NCBI GenBank assembly: GCA_921293015.1
Contig: OV121081.1
Span: 28,461,158 to 28,525,157 of the forward strand
DNA from: Phorcus lineatus
Lineage: Eukaryota > Mollusca > Gastropoda > Trochida > Trochidae
Length of the DNA stretch: 64,000 bases
Direction of reading: 5' to 3'
Part shown: piece by piece, positions 47,871 through 60,400 of the stretch
How the letters are laid out: the number at the start of each line of letters is the position of its first letter
Position numbering within the stretch: position 1 is the stretch's first letter
The notes under the pieces: model-generated
Told to the model about the DNA's origin: nothing
Database searches by the model: none
Seen by the model: only the letters and a program-made list of their open reading frames with translations
Position numbers and translations under genes: made by a program

Positions 47871-50800
47871 TATAGAAATTAAGACCAATTTGAAGGTCAC
47901 TTTGCGGGATGTGAAGTGGCCTAAAATATTCCAATGCAGATAACGTGATCAAATAGGTGGTTTCTCTTTAAGATATGTTATCTTTTATATCCAGTTCATG
48001 AGCAAACGTTTTAGATAGTTTAGGATTCTCTTATCTACGTTCTTATGAATCGCTTGCCAACATTGCCACAACAGGGGATGTACCTTAAAAACACTGTAAA
48101 ATATGACACGTTATTCCGCCAATTTGGTTAACGGATTATCAATGCATCAAGACTAAAAATTGATTATTTGCAAGGAGAGATTGGTTTGGTTTTTAATACA
48201 TTATGACATATGTCAAAACCTTGCAATATGGTCAATGCTTTGTTTAATATATCAGTTGGTTATGGCCAGTCAAAGCAATCCATTATATTCACAGAAATCA
48301 AAACTCATAACTGACAATAACATTAGCAGAATTTTCAATACTGGCTGCATGTTGATGGTTCTTTGTAGTTTCATATGCCAGGAAACCAAACCACAACACT
48401 ATGAATGTTAGAATAGTAATTGATCGTGTTTTTGAAACTCTTTGATCAGAAACAGCCTGTATACTCTCGAAGAAGTTATAAATGATGAGTAACAGTTTAG
48501 GAATGGCATAAAATATATAAAGTTATTCAAAAGTAGTAAGTGTATTTGACATAATTTGCATATTGGTCACTTTTCGATACCAAACTTATTGGATATTTTG
48601 TTTCAATGATAACATCTTCCATTATATATGAAACGCTTTACTGATCTTCGGACGACAAAGATTCTATAGTTAAAGAAATTCAACAGAAGTCAAGCTTAAT
48701 ATCGATATAATGCCGAAACTAACATTTCTGCGTCTTTGCCAGCACGAATATTGTGACGTCACAGCTATACTACTATACTACTGTGACGCCGTGGAAGCTG
48801 TCATAGAATGTGTTTAAAACTAGACAAATCATTCTGAAAGATCAAGGTAATATTGTATAGCAATATCTCATTATCATAATTCGATTAAACATTGTCTGTA
48901 ACATTAACTGTCACATTAGTGATGTCAACTTCCTTGATTGCTATTTATATAATTGAGCTTTTTCAAATTGAGAGGTTTGTATTTTCTGAAGGGAACAAAT
49001 TATGATACCTAACATTTTAAAATTTATCAAACAATGAAAAAAATTAATTTTACCACTGACACTTTTCAAGCATGTATCCATATTAACACCAAAACCTCTT
49101 CTATTCTTTCTACAGATGATAAATTAAATGAGAAAAGACCCGTCAACAGTTACAATATAGTTATCGTATTCGTCTATATATACTGCAGAATAAACTCTCT
49201 TGATGATACTGACATAGTAAGATCAATGGTCATGTAGACAATTTCGTTCAGAAGCTATATCTGCGGTTCGCTTTAGGTCAGACAAAATAGATAAATTACA
49301 TCCTCCATTTTCTCTTAATAACAGCAATGCGCAATCCTGTGAATACTGCATTAGAGAAGTGATTTAGCCACAAAAGGTAATTGTGCGTGAATAGATTCCG
49401 ATGCTTTAGTAGCACCTTCCTTTTAACTTAATTGTCAGAATTGCTGTAGGCTGATATACCAATTGGTTTTACATTTGTTTGGTTCTTACTTGAATAATTG
49501 ATACATGCCAGAACAGTATGCCATTTATAACATACATTTGTAAATTTATATATCACATACATATAAACTAAGGTACATATTAAATTTCATACACAATTGA
49601 AAACAATTGTCAATTTAATAAACCACCTCACTATGAAATTGAAAATCTTAACATCATATATGAATGCTGTTGATTAAGATTTTTATTTATATCAAAGTGT
49701 TTCCAACAGGAAGGAGAAATGTTATTTCTACTTTCTTCCTCTGATGAAGCAAATCCGAAAATTTAAATGTCGTATATGAATATTTTGGCACTGCGCTGCT
49801 AATGGCTATATATGCTTGGATAATGTCAGTGTGAACATTTACTAGTAAGAATAACACTACTTTATTGCTTTATTTCCCCTTACACAAAGTCTGTCAGTTA
49901 AGCAAGACGGAAGAAATTTCAAGGGGTCTATCAAATCTGTTTGCGCCAACATTACTTTCACCAGTTATCGATTCTAACAACAATGGACGGTTAACTGTTA
50001 CTCAGCATTCAGAATGTCACTCGAATGTTTTGGTTGGTTGCCCTTCAAATTTTGAAAAATATATTAGAAAATAGGAATCAATGTCAGTTCCACTTTTCGT
50101 TTTTACTTTCATAAGACAGGACAGGAAGTGATAGTGTAATCACTTACCTTGTGGAATTTGGGGTTATTTATCATGCCTTGTCATTATGAATGCATCAAGA
50201 ATGATGCCATCGTATCTCTGAGACAAAGACATTGCTTCAGGCTAGATAAAAATTCACAGAATAACACAAACAAAATAGAAATATTTTAAGCATTGCAGGA
50301 CAAGTTCGTGTTTGTATCATGTTTATTTGTTTTGTTTGGCAATGAAAACGGAATTGCCAACTTGATTAATGGTTGCAATTTCCTGAACAGAGAGAATGCA
50401 CAAATGTATATCCACTAATGTATGTACGAAAATATGTGATAAGAGTACATCCGATTTTCTTTTTGTATTGCTCTCCGAAACACATACATGCAATATGAAT
50501 AAATGTATATACATCCAATCACTCAAGTGCAGTAAATGCATGGCATTGAAATATTGAAATTTATTATCCACAGGTGTCACATTATTGTCTGAGTATCATC
50601 AAATCTCTGTTAAAAACAGATTGAATACAATATCGAAGTTCCATGGTGCATGTAAAACATGTACATCCACAAGCCATTTAAAAACAAGAAAATGAAAATG
50701 TGTCTTGTGACAAAAAATGATTTTGCTGAAGAGAAAGTCTGATTAGTCCAATAAAATGGTATTTAGTGTAGATAAGTTTCGAGAAAGTGAAAAATGATGT

Positions 50801-52130
50801 TCAAAAACGCTTTTTTGAATCTTTGAATCTGTACGAAGAATTTTAGAATAGAAATCAAAACGGAAAATCTCTATATTACTTAATCTGGTTACATGTCTGA
50901 AAACACATTAGTTTCTATTTTGGTAACCAAATGATGCAGATTTTAATTGAGAGATAATCATCAGCTTTTACTTATGTTTTTTTAGTTACCTTAGTAACGA
51001 GAAACCATTCACTTTAAATGAAGTCGCCATGCACATGTACACCATAAATGACTCACAGTGTAGATAATGCAATTTTAATGTCTTATGTAATAGCTATTGT
51101 CTTACTTAATATGTCTGACTGATCAATGCATGTATGCATCAATGCAAATCTGTTATATGAATATGAAAACTGTAGGAACTCTTTCTGAACTATGACTTGT
51201 ATACATATAGTTACTCCAGTTGCAGGTGAATGGTATCCGTCAAGTTTGAAATAACTGACACTGGCCCAGACTCTTCCTCAAAAACATGACTCAAGGAACA
51301 TTTAATAGATTTTAATATTTGGATATGTATTATTTTAAATTAAAACGAGTAAGATTTTCACACTATTGAGTCTTTTCGATGGATTACCAATTTAGTTTAA
51401 AGCCGGAATTGAGATCATTGCTGGCCATAGTAAAAGGCCTATTATTTCTATCAAAAGTGCTTAAACTTGTTTACAAACTGTAGGCGACTTCGTCATTGCT
51501 GTGACAACGGCTCATGAAGTACAACACTGCTTTTCAGACAAACATTAATATCCATATAAAATGTAAAAAAAATTTTCAATTAAATCTGTTACTTACTTTG
51601 AAAAGTAAAGTGAAGTTGAGATTCAACTATCCAATTGAAAATTGCTCAAAAATTGATTATAAGATATTTTGTTCTGATGATAACACGTATTACAACACGG
51701 TTTAGTCTTCTGTTAGGGAAAGGATTATTTTCAAATTTTGATGTCGAGTTCCTGACCATGCACTGGACAGGATTTTTTTAATGTAGTGTTACCAAACACG
51801 TATTTCTATCTTTAACATCATGAAGCATGCAGTCTTTCAAGAATCAATGGCGGGTAATTTGAGTACAACTTTTTCCTGATGAAAGTTCCATTGGGTCATT
51901 TGTGAAGATAACAAAAACATTAAGCACTAGGTGATGAGCCTAAAGTTGAAATACTGTAATCCCTTGCTCACACAGTCGAAAGAAAATTAGACATGTAGAA
52001 AACGTAAGGTGTGGTTTAAATGTAAAAAGTACTTGAGTCAACCAGCTTTCTGGATAAAATCTGAACACTTTGTGCTTATTGTTGATTGATAGAAGGGTAA
52101 TATGATTTAGTGAAATGATAACACCAATTA

Positions 52131-52207
52131 ATATATGGCGCTATTTCGATGTACTAATAGCTGTTGAAAGCACTACCTGAACATGTACATTATTACCCTG
52201 AACGAAA
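52131..52207 (-). mobile_element. 3' fragment of the same SINE as at 8443-8746
   Basis: ATATGGCGCTATTTC, then GTACTAATAGCTG, then GCACTACCTGAACATGTACA and TTATTACCCTGAA align with the 3' end of the minus-strand SINE at 8454-8520. Both copies stop at the same ATATGGCGC terminus, while this copy is truncated at its 5' side near 52207. That pattern fits 5'-truncated retroposition on the minus strand. Confidence 0.65.
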
Positions 52208-53109
52208 GAACTTGTTAACAATCATTTCCTTTCTTGAGGCAGTTTGCAACATAAAAGGCTCATGTGTCACAAAATTAGTAGCCTTATTTGCAAATTAAAA
52301 GAAAAAACTACAACATCCTTACATGAAGTGGTCCTCCGGAGACGTAAGTTATCAAATATAAGACAATACATACATTTGGATTTGCTTCTGAATGCATAGG
52401 TAAACATATAGAATGATCATGAGTCGAAATAACAAGATGTCAATTTATTTTCAGATAATTTAATCATTAATTTTCAATGACGCATTCAAAATGCTCTTTG
52501 ATGTGGAGATGATGAAAGAAAATGGCCTTGAATCAGAACTTTTACCCTTTTACAATTACTCTTAAGCTTGGAGGCAATGAAATGCATATTTGACAAATCT
52601 GTTTTAGTAAATTTTAATTCAACACATATTAAGGCAAAAATATCTGTAATATTACTACGGAATATATGTTGAGTGAATAAAATGGATTTTGATACTGAAT
52701 GAATATATGATCTTACTTGAGCGTTTGTTCTTGTTTATTTTCAAGGTACAATTGCTCATCACATAGCCTGAAATAATTTAATCTATTTCATAAAGAAATT
52801 TAAAACTAACTACTTTCATTGAATAAAGCTACCGTATCAGATTCTAAAATGGCATTCATATTTAGTAACCATATTGTTTTAAATAGTAGAATAATCGGCT
52901 GAAATGTATCAATTTTCATGTAAAAAAAGTAATTGTAACACGCAGCTTTTTGTTTGAAGCGCTGAATCCTGATAAGGCCAAGTTCCTATATCATTATTAT
53001 ACTGGTGTATAACACCATAACTATAACCGTATGTTAAACTTTTTTATATTTTTAGACTTTTGTTGAATGTCTTTTAGACAGCTCTTTAATATCTTATGCA
53101 GGTAATTGA

Positions 53110-53304
53110 ACTTCTATTAGACGTCTTATAAATGTCTTAAAAACGTCTAAAACGTCTGAAAGACGCCTAACAAACGTCTGATAGACGTCTAGTAAACGTC
53201 TACCGTAGACATCTAAAACAACTTCAAGCATTCACACAGAGTTCTAGTCCAACAGATAAGACAACTAATAGACGTCTATGTCCCTGTTGGGAAGTTGTCT
53301 TATC
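53110..53304. repeat. AGACGTCT palindrome cluster with flanking inverted repeat
   Basis: The 8-bp palindrome AGACGTCT occurs exactly at 53119, 53183 and 53270, with many one-base variants (AACGTCTA, AGACGCCT, AGACATCT) in between, roughly every 10-20 bp. A perfect 12-bp inverted repeat GATAAGACAACT (53255-53266) / AGTTGTCTTATC (53293-53304) encloses the last copy, and TCCAACAG / CTGTTGGGA is nested inside. The paralogous E2 copy shows no such cluster. It looks like a palindrome-rich satellite or the end of a foldback element. Confidence 0.85.
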
Positions 53305-54499
53305 ACTAAAATATTGTACAACCAAAATTTGTTTTCCTTCCATGAAGAACAAATAACTATTTAATTATCTTTTAGGAGAACAAATGTTAGTTATCCATTA
53401 CATATCTGTCATTGATAGCAGGAAGATAGCCTACCATCAAATTTGGTAAAGTATTAAACAATTGTGACTTTATGAAATGGATAAATCTCTGATCAACTCC
53501 ATAAAAGCAACGAAAGAAGTTTTGTAAACTTAACAATTATGACAGATTAAGACAATTAAGGTGAAACTGATAATTACTTCTCAGACAATTCCCAAACATA
53601 AATACAATGTAGCAGACTTTTTTGACCTATTGATCTTGTTGAATTTTCAATTTGACTAGGTTTAATAATTTGCAGTTGTAAAATAGGAATAGTAGCAATC
53701 ATCATTTCAAATGATTCACGGTGTAAAAAGAACAATGTCCTATTATGTGACATACTTTGCTTGTATGAATCATATCTTGAGGGTAAGCGCTGATTTTGTC
53801 AATTACCGATGTTGTAAGATAAGAATAGATTTGAATAGATTTATTCAAAATACGTTATTTTAGGAGTCAGGAAAACTGTACTACAAGCAATACATACTGC
53901 ATATAATTCAGTCTATCCAACCAATTACTTTACTTGGAATCGTCTGTTGCCTATGGTAAAACAACGTGAACAACAGTGCCGATGGGAAATGATTATAATT
54001 ACATTGTCGCTGTAGGTTGCTGTAGTCGTGGATAGCCTTGTTTGAAGGAAGGACTTCTTGACCATACTAACATTGTATACTTTTGTATTTGCTATTATGT
54101 TCATAACGTTTCTAAGACAATAAATCGGTTATCTTAGTAAATTATGCACGTTGTTATCATTACTAATAATTATAACATATATATTGATATTCACTGCTCG
54201 ACATCCCTCTATCAGTAGTAATGATATTCCGTTGGTTGTCATTTGGAAATAATGACATGAATAAATAAACATATAGATTATTATCAAGTGTGGTCATCAA
54301 TCATTGATATTATAAATCAGAAATACAATCTGTATCAATAATGCCTTTGGCGATTTTATTATATGTATTGTTTTATTCCTAGCATATGACAAGGGGGCAA
54401 ACAATATATCTCATATAATTATGATATAAAATCTGTCTGAAAAATAAGGGTTTGAAAGACAATTTGACTCCTTAATGAATCGGGTTGTGCCCTTAAAAT

Positions 54500-57400
54500 T
54501 AACGAGTCATTAAATTTACATTACACCAATGTGAAGATTACTTTGCCAGCACATACGGATGTTAAATGGCTAAAATATTCCCATGCAGAGAGAATGTTCT
54601 ATTTGATCTGCGTTTCTCTTATGTCTTATCTCAGATATCAAGTTCATGAGCATACCTTTTAAATAGTGATTGATTTGAGATTGCTTTGGTTTTACATAAT
54701 GTACGTTTTAACATATGGTCAGGTATTTTAACATGCCCAATGAAGTGTTTAAAAGGTTGGTGACAGTCACTCAAAAAGTAAATTCAATTCAATTCATTCC
54801 ATGCACAGACATCAAAGTTCTTAGCTGACAATACATGCACAATTCCCAATAGTGGATGCATGTTGTTGGTCCCTTGATGTTACATGTGATATTTAACAAC
54901 TCAATCAATGCCAGGAAACCAATCGATTGTTACAATATGAATGCATTGTATAATAATTAACTGTGTTTATGAAACTCGGAAAGCAACCTGTAAACTTGTG
55001 ATGACGTTGTCAATATTGGGATAAAGTTTTAGAATTTGGATGAAATAATAAGTTATATAAAAGTAGTTTGTGTATTTGAACTTATTTAAAAATATATCAC
55101 ACTTGGATACCAAATTTATCAGATATTTTTGTTGCAATGATAACATTTTCATATAAGATTTACTAATCTTTTGACATCACTGACTCTATTCTCATAGAAA
55201 ACATGTCCTTGCAAATTTTGGCCATCTCTATACTTTGTTTTGGTTTCGATTGCCAATTAGCAGCAAAGCAGATGGAAGGTCTAATTTTATCAAGATTGGT
55301 TAACGGTCGTTCTTACCACTTATTTTCTTATATATTTTTACAGACTTCGTAACGATATTTTCAGCAATTAACTTCAATGGAAACTAAATTTTGAAATTAT
55401 TCATGGTCACCTGTCATATAAAATATATTTACTATGTTATTTATTTTCTTGTTTTCCTGCTCATTTCTACTGTCATTAAGGGACATAAAATATCCTGTGC
55501 ATGTGGCATCTATGTATACATTTACTTCATTATGACAACATAAATGAGAATCACATACATGCTAAGACTTTATCATGGATTTATAACAATTGAGGATGTT
55601 TAATAATGACTGTATATCATTCAGAATAATAAACATGATAAGTATATTGAAACATATCATTAACGTTATTCGTTTGAACATCATCATATCATTTACTGTA
55701 AAACTAGTGACGTGATTTCCGTGATCCATATTTATATTTACATATCTACATTTTAAAGATGTTTCAAAATGACAGGTTTCTTTCATTGAATAAAGAAATA
55801 ATATGGCATGCAAAACAGTGAGAGTTCTATTTTGTTATTTTGGTAGAACACACCCAAAAATGGAAATGTCATATTTGGCATTTTGACAATGGGCGCTGGC
55901 TGTTATATGTTCTCAGATAATTTCAGTGTGACACATTATCAAGTAGGAATGAAACTACGTTGTTGTTTTTATTTCCCATTACACAGAGACTGTCAGTTAA
56001 GCAAGACATAAGACATTCTCACGGGTCCTTCAAATCTGTTTGTGCCCTCCTCACTTTTCCCAGGTTATTGATTCTAACAGCAAGGGTCATTTAGCTATTC
56101 ACTCACAATATCAAGGTCATCGGCAAAGGACAAAACTACAGTAAAATGGTATCAATAAATCACATGCGTTACCTTTTATCTAACTTAATGATTATATCCA
56201 GTTGAAGCTGACCTTTATTTGGACATAAACTCTTTCTGATCAACTGTCTTAGAAACAAATCTTTTAATTTTGACATATTCATAATTAAAGTATGTCAGAT
56301 ATTGAATATTTCAATTCTTACTTGGCTATATTATAGATTATATATAAAAATATAAGATTTAAAAGTAATTATTTAATTTATATTTTTAAAGCAAACATTT
56401 AAAATATATGGTGTTTAAACTCCAAAATAGTCTCAACGATAACTAATACGATAGTCATTTGCATTAGAAGATTGATATCGGCTGTATGACTAGGGGACCA
56501 TCAAATCCTGATAAACGTCACAGCTTGAGCAAGTTTTATGGGCATTATATGGGTCTCGTTGAATGGCAGAATCTGTAATTGACCCCAACAGAGAATCAGT
56601 GAATTTTGTTTTATTTTATGTCATTCTTTCAGATTAGGCATTAGATAAAGGCTTTCTTATTATCAGGAACAATGTAAGTTCCATTATATTTCAAAATAAT
56701 TCTGTAACCTCTGCTTTTGGAATGAATTAATGAATTTGACAGATATTCATGGATATCCGACTATTTTTTTTAATAGTATTGACATGGCAGTTGCTTGAAA
56801 ACCGTTTTACACATCAGCTTTACAACTGATTTAATAAGTTAGCAGGAGGACTTAAAATACGAAACAAAGAATATTCATATCAAAATATATCACCCGCTTT
56901 TCAATATGAAATATTTAGAATTAATAACACAAATGATATGTCGAGTAGCATGATAATAGTTTTTGCTAATTCTGTCATCAGTGAAAAGGGTCATACTGTT
57001 GGAAATGTCACATGTCGTTGTGCAGGGCTGAAAATATTTTTATGGTTAATCCAATGTAATGACGAAGGGTTGCACAACTGCATCATGTATCATCATAAGT
57101 CTTGCTTTGAAGAGATTAGTATGCAAGCAAAATGATTCGATCAGATACATATATAAATACATATATACTGGATAAACAAAGTTCAATCTAAACAATATAA
57201 GATCAATTGATGTATTCTGTTGACATGTTTTTATATATATTAATTCTTTGGAGGCCGTTATTAGTCAGCTGGTGTAATCAAAAATAACTTTTGGTGAACT
57301 GGTGTTGACTTTGATGTCTGACCAAGACAACAAGTGTAAATTATGAAATATAGACACTCCACCAAAGACATAATTTTGTTTTTAGTAACAATGCCAAAAA

Positions 57401-60400
57401 ACATTTTCAAGAGTATTTTTTATTAAAAATGTTGCTGGACATGATACTAGTTGATAAGGACTTATTTGAATCAATGTTATCAAGCAGGAATAATTATTAT
57501 GTATATTTCAAACTGTCATACTCTTCTGAAACGAGTTTGCCAACTTTATTTTAAAAGTACTTATTATCATATCCGAACACTGAACTCAAGACATATTATT
57601 TTGTGCAGCTACCATTACTCTCATATAAAGAATTCATTGAAACTATAAACAAACGACAAGTGTATATAAGAAATTTATATATCTCTTAGAGATGTTTTTT
57701 ACATTGAGAAATATATCACTAGAAAATAAAATGAAAATGAATTATTTTAACAAAAAAAGAATACTTTAACAATGATAATTAGCTGCTATCATTTGACCAG
57801 ATGTTTTCCCTAAGATCGTTGTCCGCAAAATGTCACTTCTTATGTCCATCTTGAACCATAACGTTGTCATTTATCAAACAATGTTTGACGATGTTTGATG
57901 TATCAATATTTAGAGAATAAAAACATATTTACACAAACAAACTATATTTACTTTCATTGAAATGTTAAATAGATTTATTTAAAAACCTTTAAAGAAACCA
58001 ACATCATGTGATGTTTATCTATGCATGAAGTGAACTATGTGTGTCTTTGAGACAAAGATTAAGGAGATAATGTGTGAAATATTGAGTCGTCACATATCTA
58101 TAGATTCCTGTAAGTTTATGTTTCAAGCGGCCTTCATAATAGGTTTGCATTTATTGTGTTTATCATTAGGAGTAAAATATTCTTGCTTATCCTTTTGGAT
58201 GATTAGTAATAAACTTCACAATCCGTGTAATAATTCTGTATTGCTTCCGGGATGGTTACAAAGAGATGCGAGTTGATTACAAACTTGCACCAAACAATCC
58301 CATATTATTATTTCTATGATTTTGATAATATTCCCTGGTTTGCATTTTTATCTGTGAACTATAAGTTAACAATTTAATTTCAAATGATTGAGCATTTGTT
58401 GATGGGCATATGATAGCATTCAATGAAAACTGACCATGAACTCGAATTTATGGTGCTATTACCATTTCACTATTGTTGAATGAATTGTAGCAAAAGTAAC
58501 AAAAACTTATAATTTGGAGACGATTTCTTAAGCTTGATAACTTGTTCCCAATACCTTTCTTCATTGAAAAGAATGCCTTAAATCAAGACAAATAATACAG
58601 CACACAGACGCGTTTGTAGAGAAATAAAAAATTTTAAAGGGAGAATAGAAAATAAATTGCCAAATCTGTTCCACTCTGTTGGTCAGACAGTTAATATACA
58701 CTCGATTGCTGTACATGTCTGCATGATTGCATGTCTTAAAAGGTTTGAAACAAATTATCAGAAAATATACTTTTATTAATGACACTCAAAATCAGTTTCA
58801 TGTGACAGCATAGTTTTGTTTTTGGCTCTGAAGAAAAAAGTGACGCTCCTTTTTCCCTTGATCTTAGCAGAATAGGTAGTCAATGGTTATAAAGACCTCT
58901 TTACCTACCTGATTTTGCTATCATTGTTACATTTTGAACAATTGTCAGTTGAACTTTTGAAACAGATGTCAGTTGAACTGTTTCCATGTTTTATTTTATT
59001 TTTCATAGTATATACAACATCGACTGCTTATTACATTCTTAATTCTTATTTCAGATTTTCTAAAATCCTCAACACAAGCTGCCAAACCATTCACAATTTT
59101 TTAAGCCTGTTCCAAAAAACGTTGATGAAAAATACACTTAGAGTAACTTTATACTTCCTTATTATCCACTAATAGACTAATAGATTTCTATGATTGTAAT
59201 TGAAAATTTGAAAAAGATATGGCAAAGTAGGATCCATGTCAGTTCAACTTTGCTTTTTTACTTTGATATAACAAGTCACGAATTGATCGTGTTATAGGTA
59301 ACATGAAGAAATGAAAAATCTGAGTTATTTATTATTGTCATTTTTGCAGCCCCAAGAATGACGTCATCTTATCTCTGAGACAAAGACATTGCTTTATGTT
59401 CAAATAGACTGCACAAAGATTAAGAAAAGTGAAATATTGTAAACCATGCAGGACAGTTTCGTACATAAATCGTGTTTATTTGTTATGTTTGGCATTCAAA
59501 ACAAAATTTCCATATTGTTTATCGGGATGCAATTTCCTTACCAAAAATAATGCACAATGTTATTTGTGCTTAAGCTTGTAGGAAAAGATGCGATAAGGGT
59601 ACATCCGTATTTACACTGCTTTCCGAAACACAAAAAAAAAACATTACAGTAGTATCTGTATATACGCTCCATTGCAATAGGCGTATGCCCAACGTTTCAT
59701 TCAATATATCATCTAGATATTATCATCAGATCAATTTACAACTGACTGAACACAAATTGAAAGCTTTTGTTTAGATTATAAGAAATTAACAATCAGTTTT
59801 AAACCTATTTTAGAATTTGATATAGTTTAAAAAATTATAATATAGTCAACCATTTTTAGTGCATAAAAAGTTATTTTTCGTCATTTTTTTTATCCCAGCA
59901 TTAGCCTCTGTCACTATCAATGATTCATTTCATGTTATAATTTGACTATCCTTAAGACCGATTGTATAAAAACCGTTCGAATACATGTACACAAGATAGA
60001 AAAGTAAGACGTGGATCGTAAAGGGACTGGAAACTAAGGAGAAGGACATCGTAGCTGTCAAAAAACACAAACACATCTTTGGATGTTTTTGTATGCATTT
60101 GCCTACTCCAATTGCAATTCAATGATATTTGTCAATGTCAATGTCAACGTCAAAAGAGCTTTCTCTAGGCCTCTTTTGAAATATTTTAAACCTTACTACA
60201 AAACCAAATTTACATTTGATAAACAATATTTGGATGCTATATATATTCAAACAGAGCATTATACTGCATGTATCACTGAAGCACTGGTGAGTCTACCATG
60301 TTTTCACCTCCTTTCCATCTTAGTTTCCAGAGATATAATCAACTCAAAATATTTTCTTCAACATGCTTCTTCTGATTAACATTTAGGGATAAAATAATGC

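Larger units (their letters stand above)
47880..54500. repeat. Family E segmental duplication, copy E1
   Basis: It aligns in order to 54.5-64 kb. Anchors are: 47910-48000 with 54560-54650 (CTAAAATATTCC-ATGCAGA, ATC-AGTTCATGAGCA); 48180-48640 with 54690-55170; 49810-50000 with 55900-56090 (CTGTCAGTTAAGCAAGAC); 50190-50460 with 59340-59620 (TATCTCTGAGACAAAGACAT); 51410-51460 with about 62260-62320; and 53330-53650 with 62790-63150 (TTTTAGGAGAACAAAT). It also holds the C-family core at 49362-49500. No gene was recognised. Confidence 0.8.

Noticed and set aside
47626..47952. 108-codon minus-strand open frame
   Set aside because: It begins in flanking module DNA and runs into the inverted-repeat element, crossing its boundary; no recognisable domain.
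48750..48790. Palindrome TGACGTCA with inverted CTGTGACG nearby, possible CRE-type regulatory site
   Set aside because: A single short palindrome in long AT-rich DNA, with no promoter or gene beside it, is not evidence of regulation.
60083..60379. 98-codon plus-strand open frame
   Set aside because: The translation shows no recognisable domain and nothing equivalent was seen in the E1 copy; likely chance.
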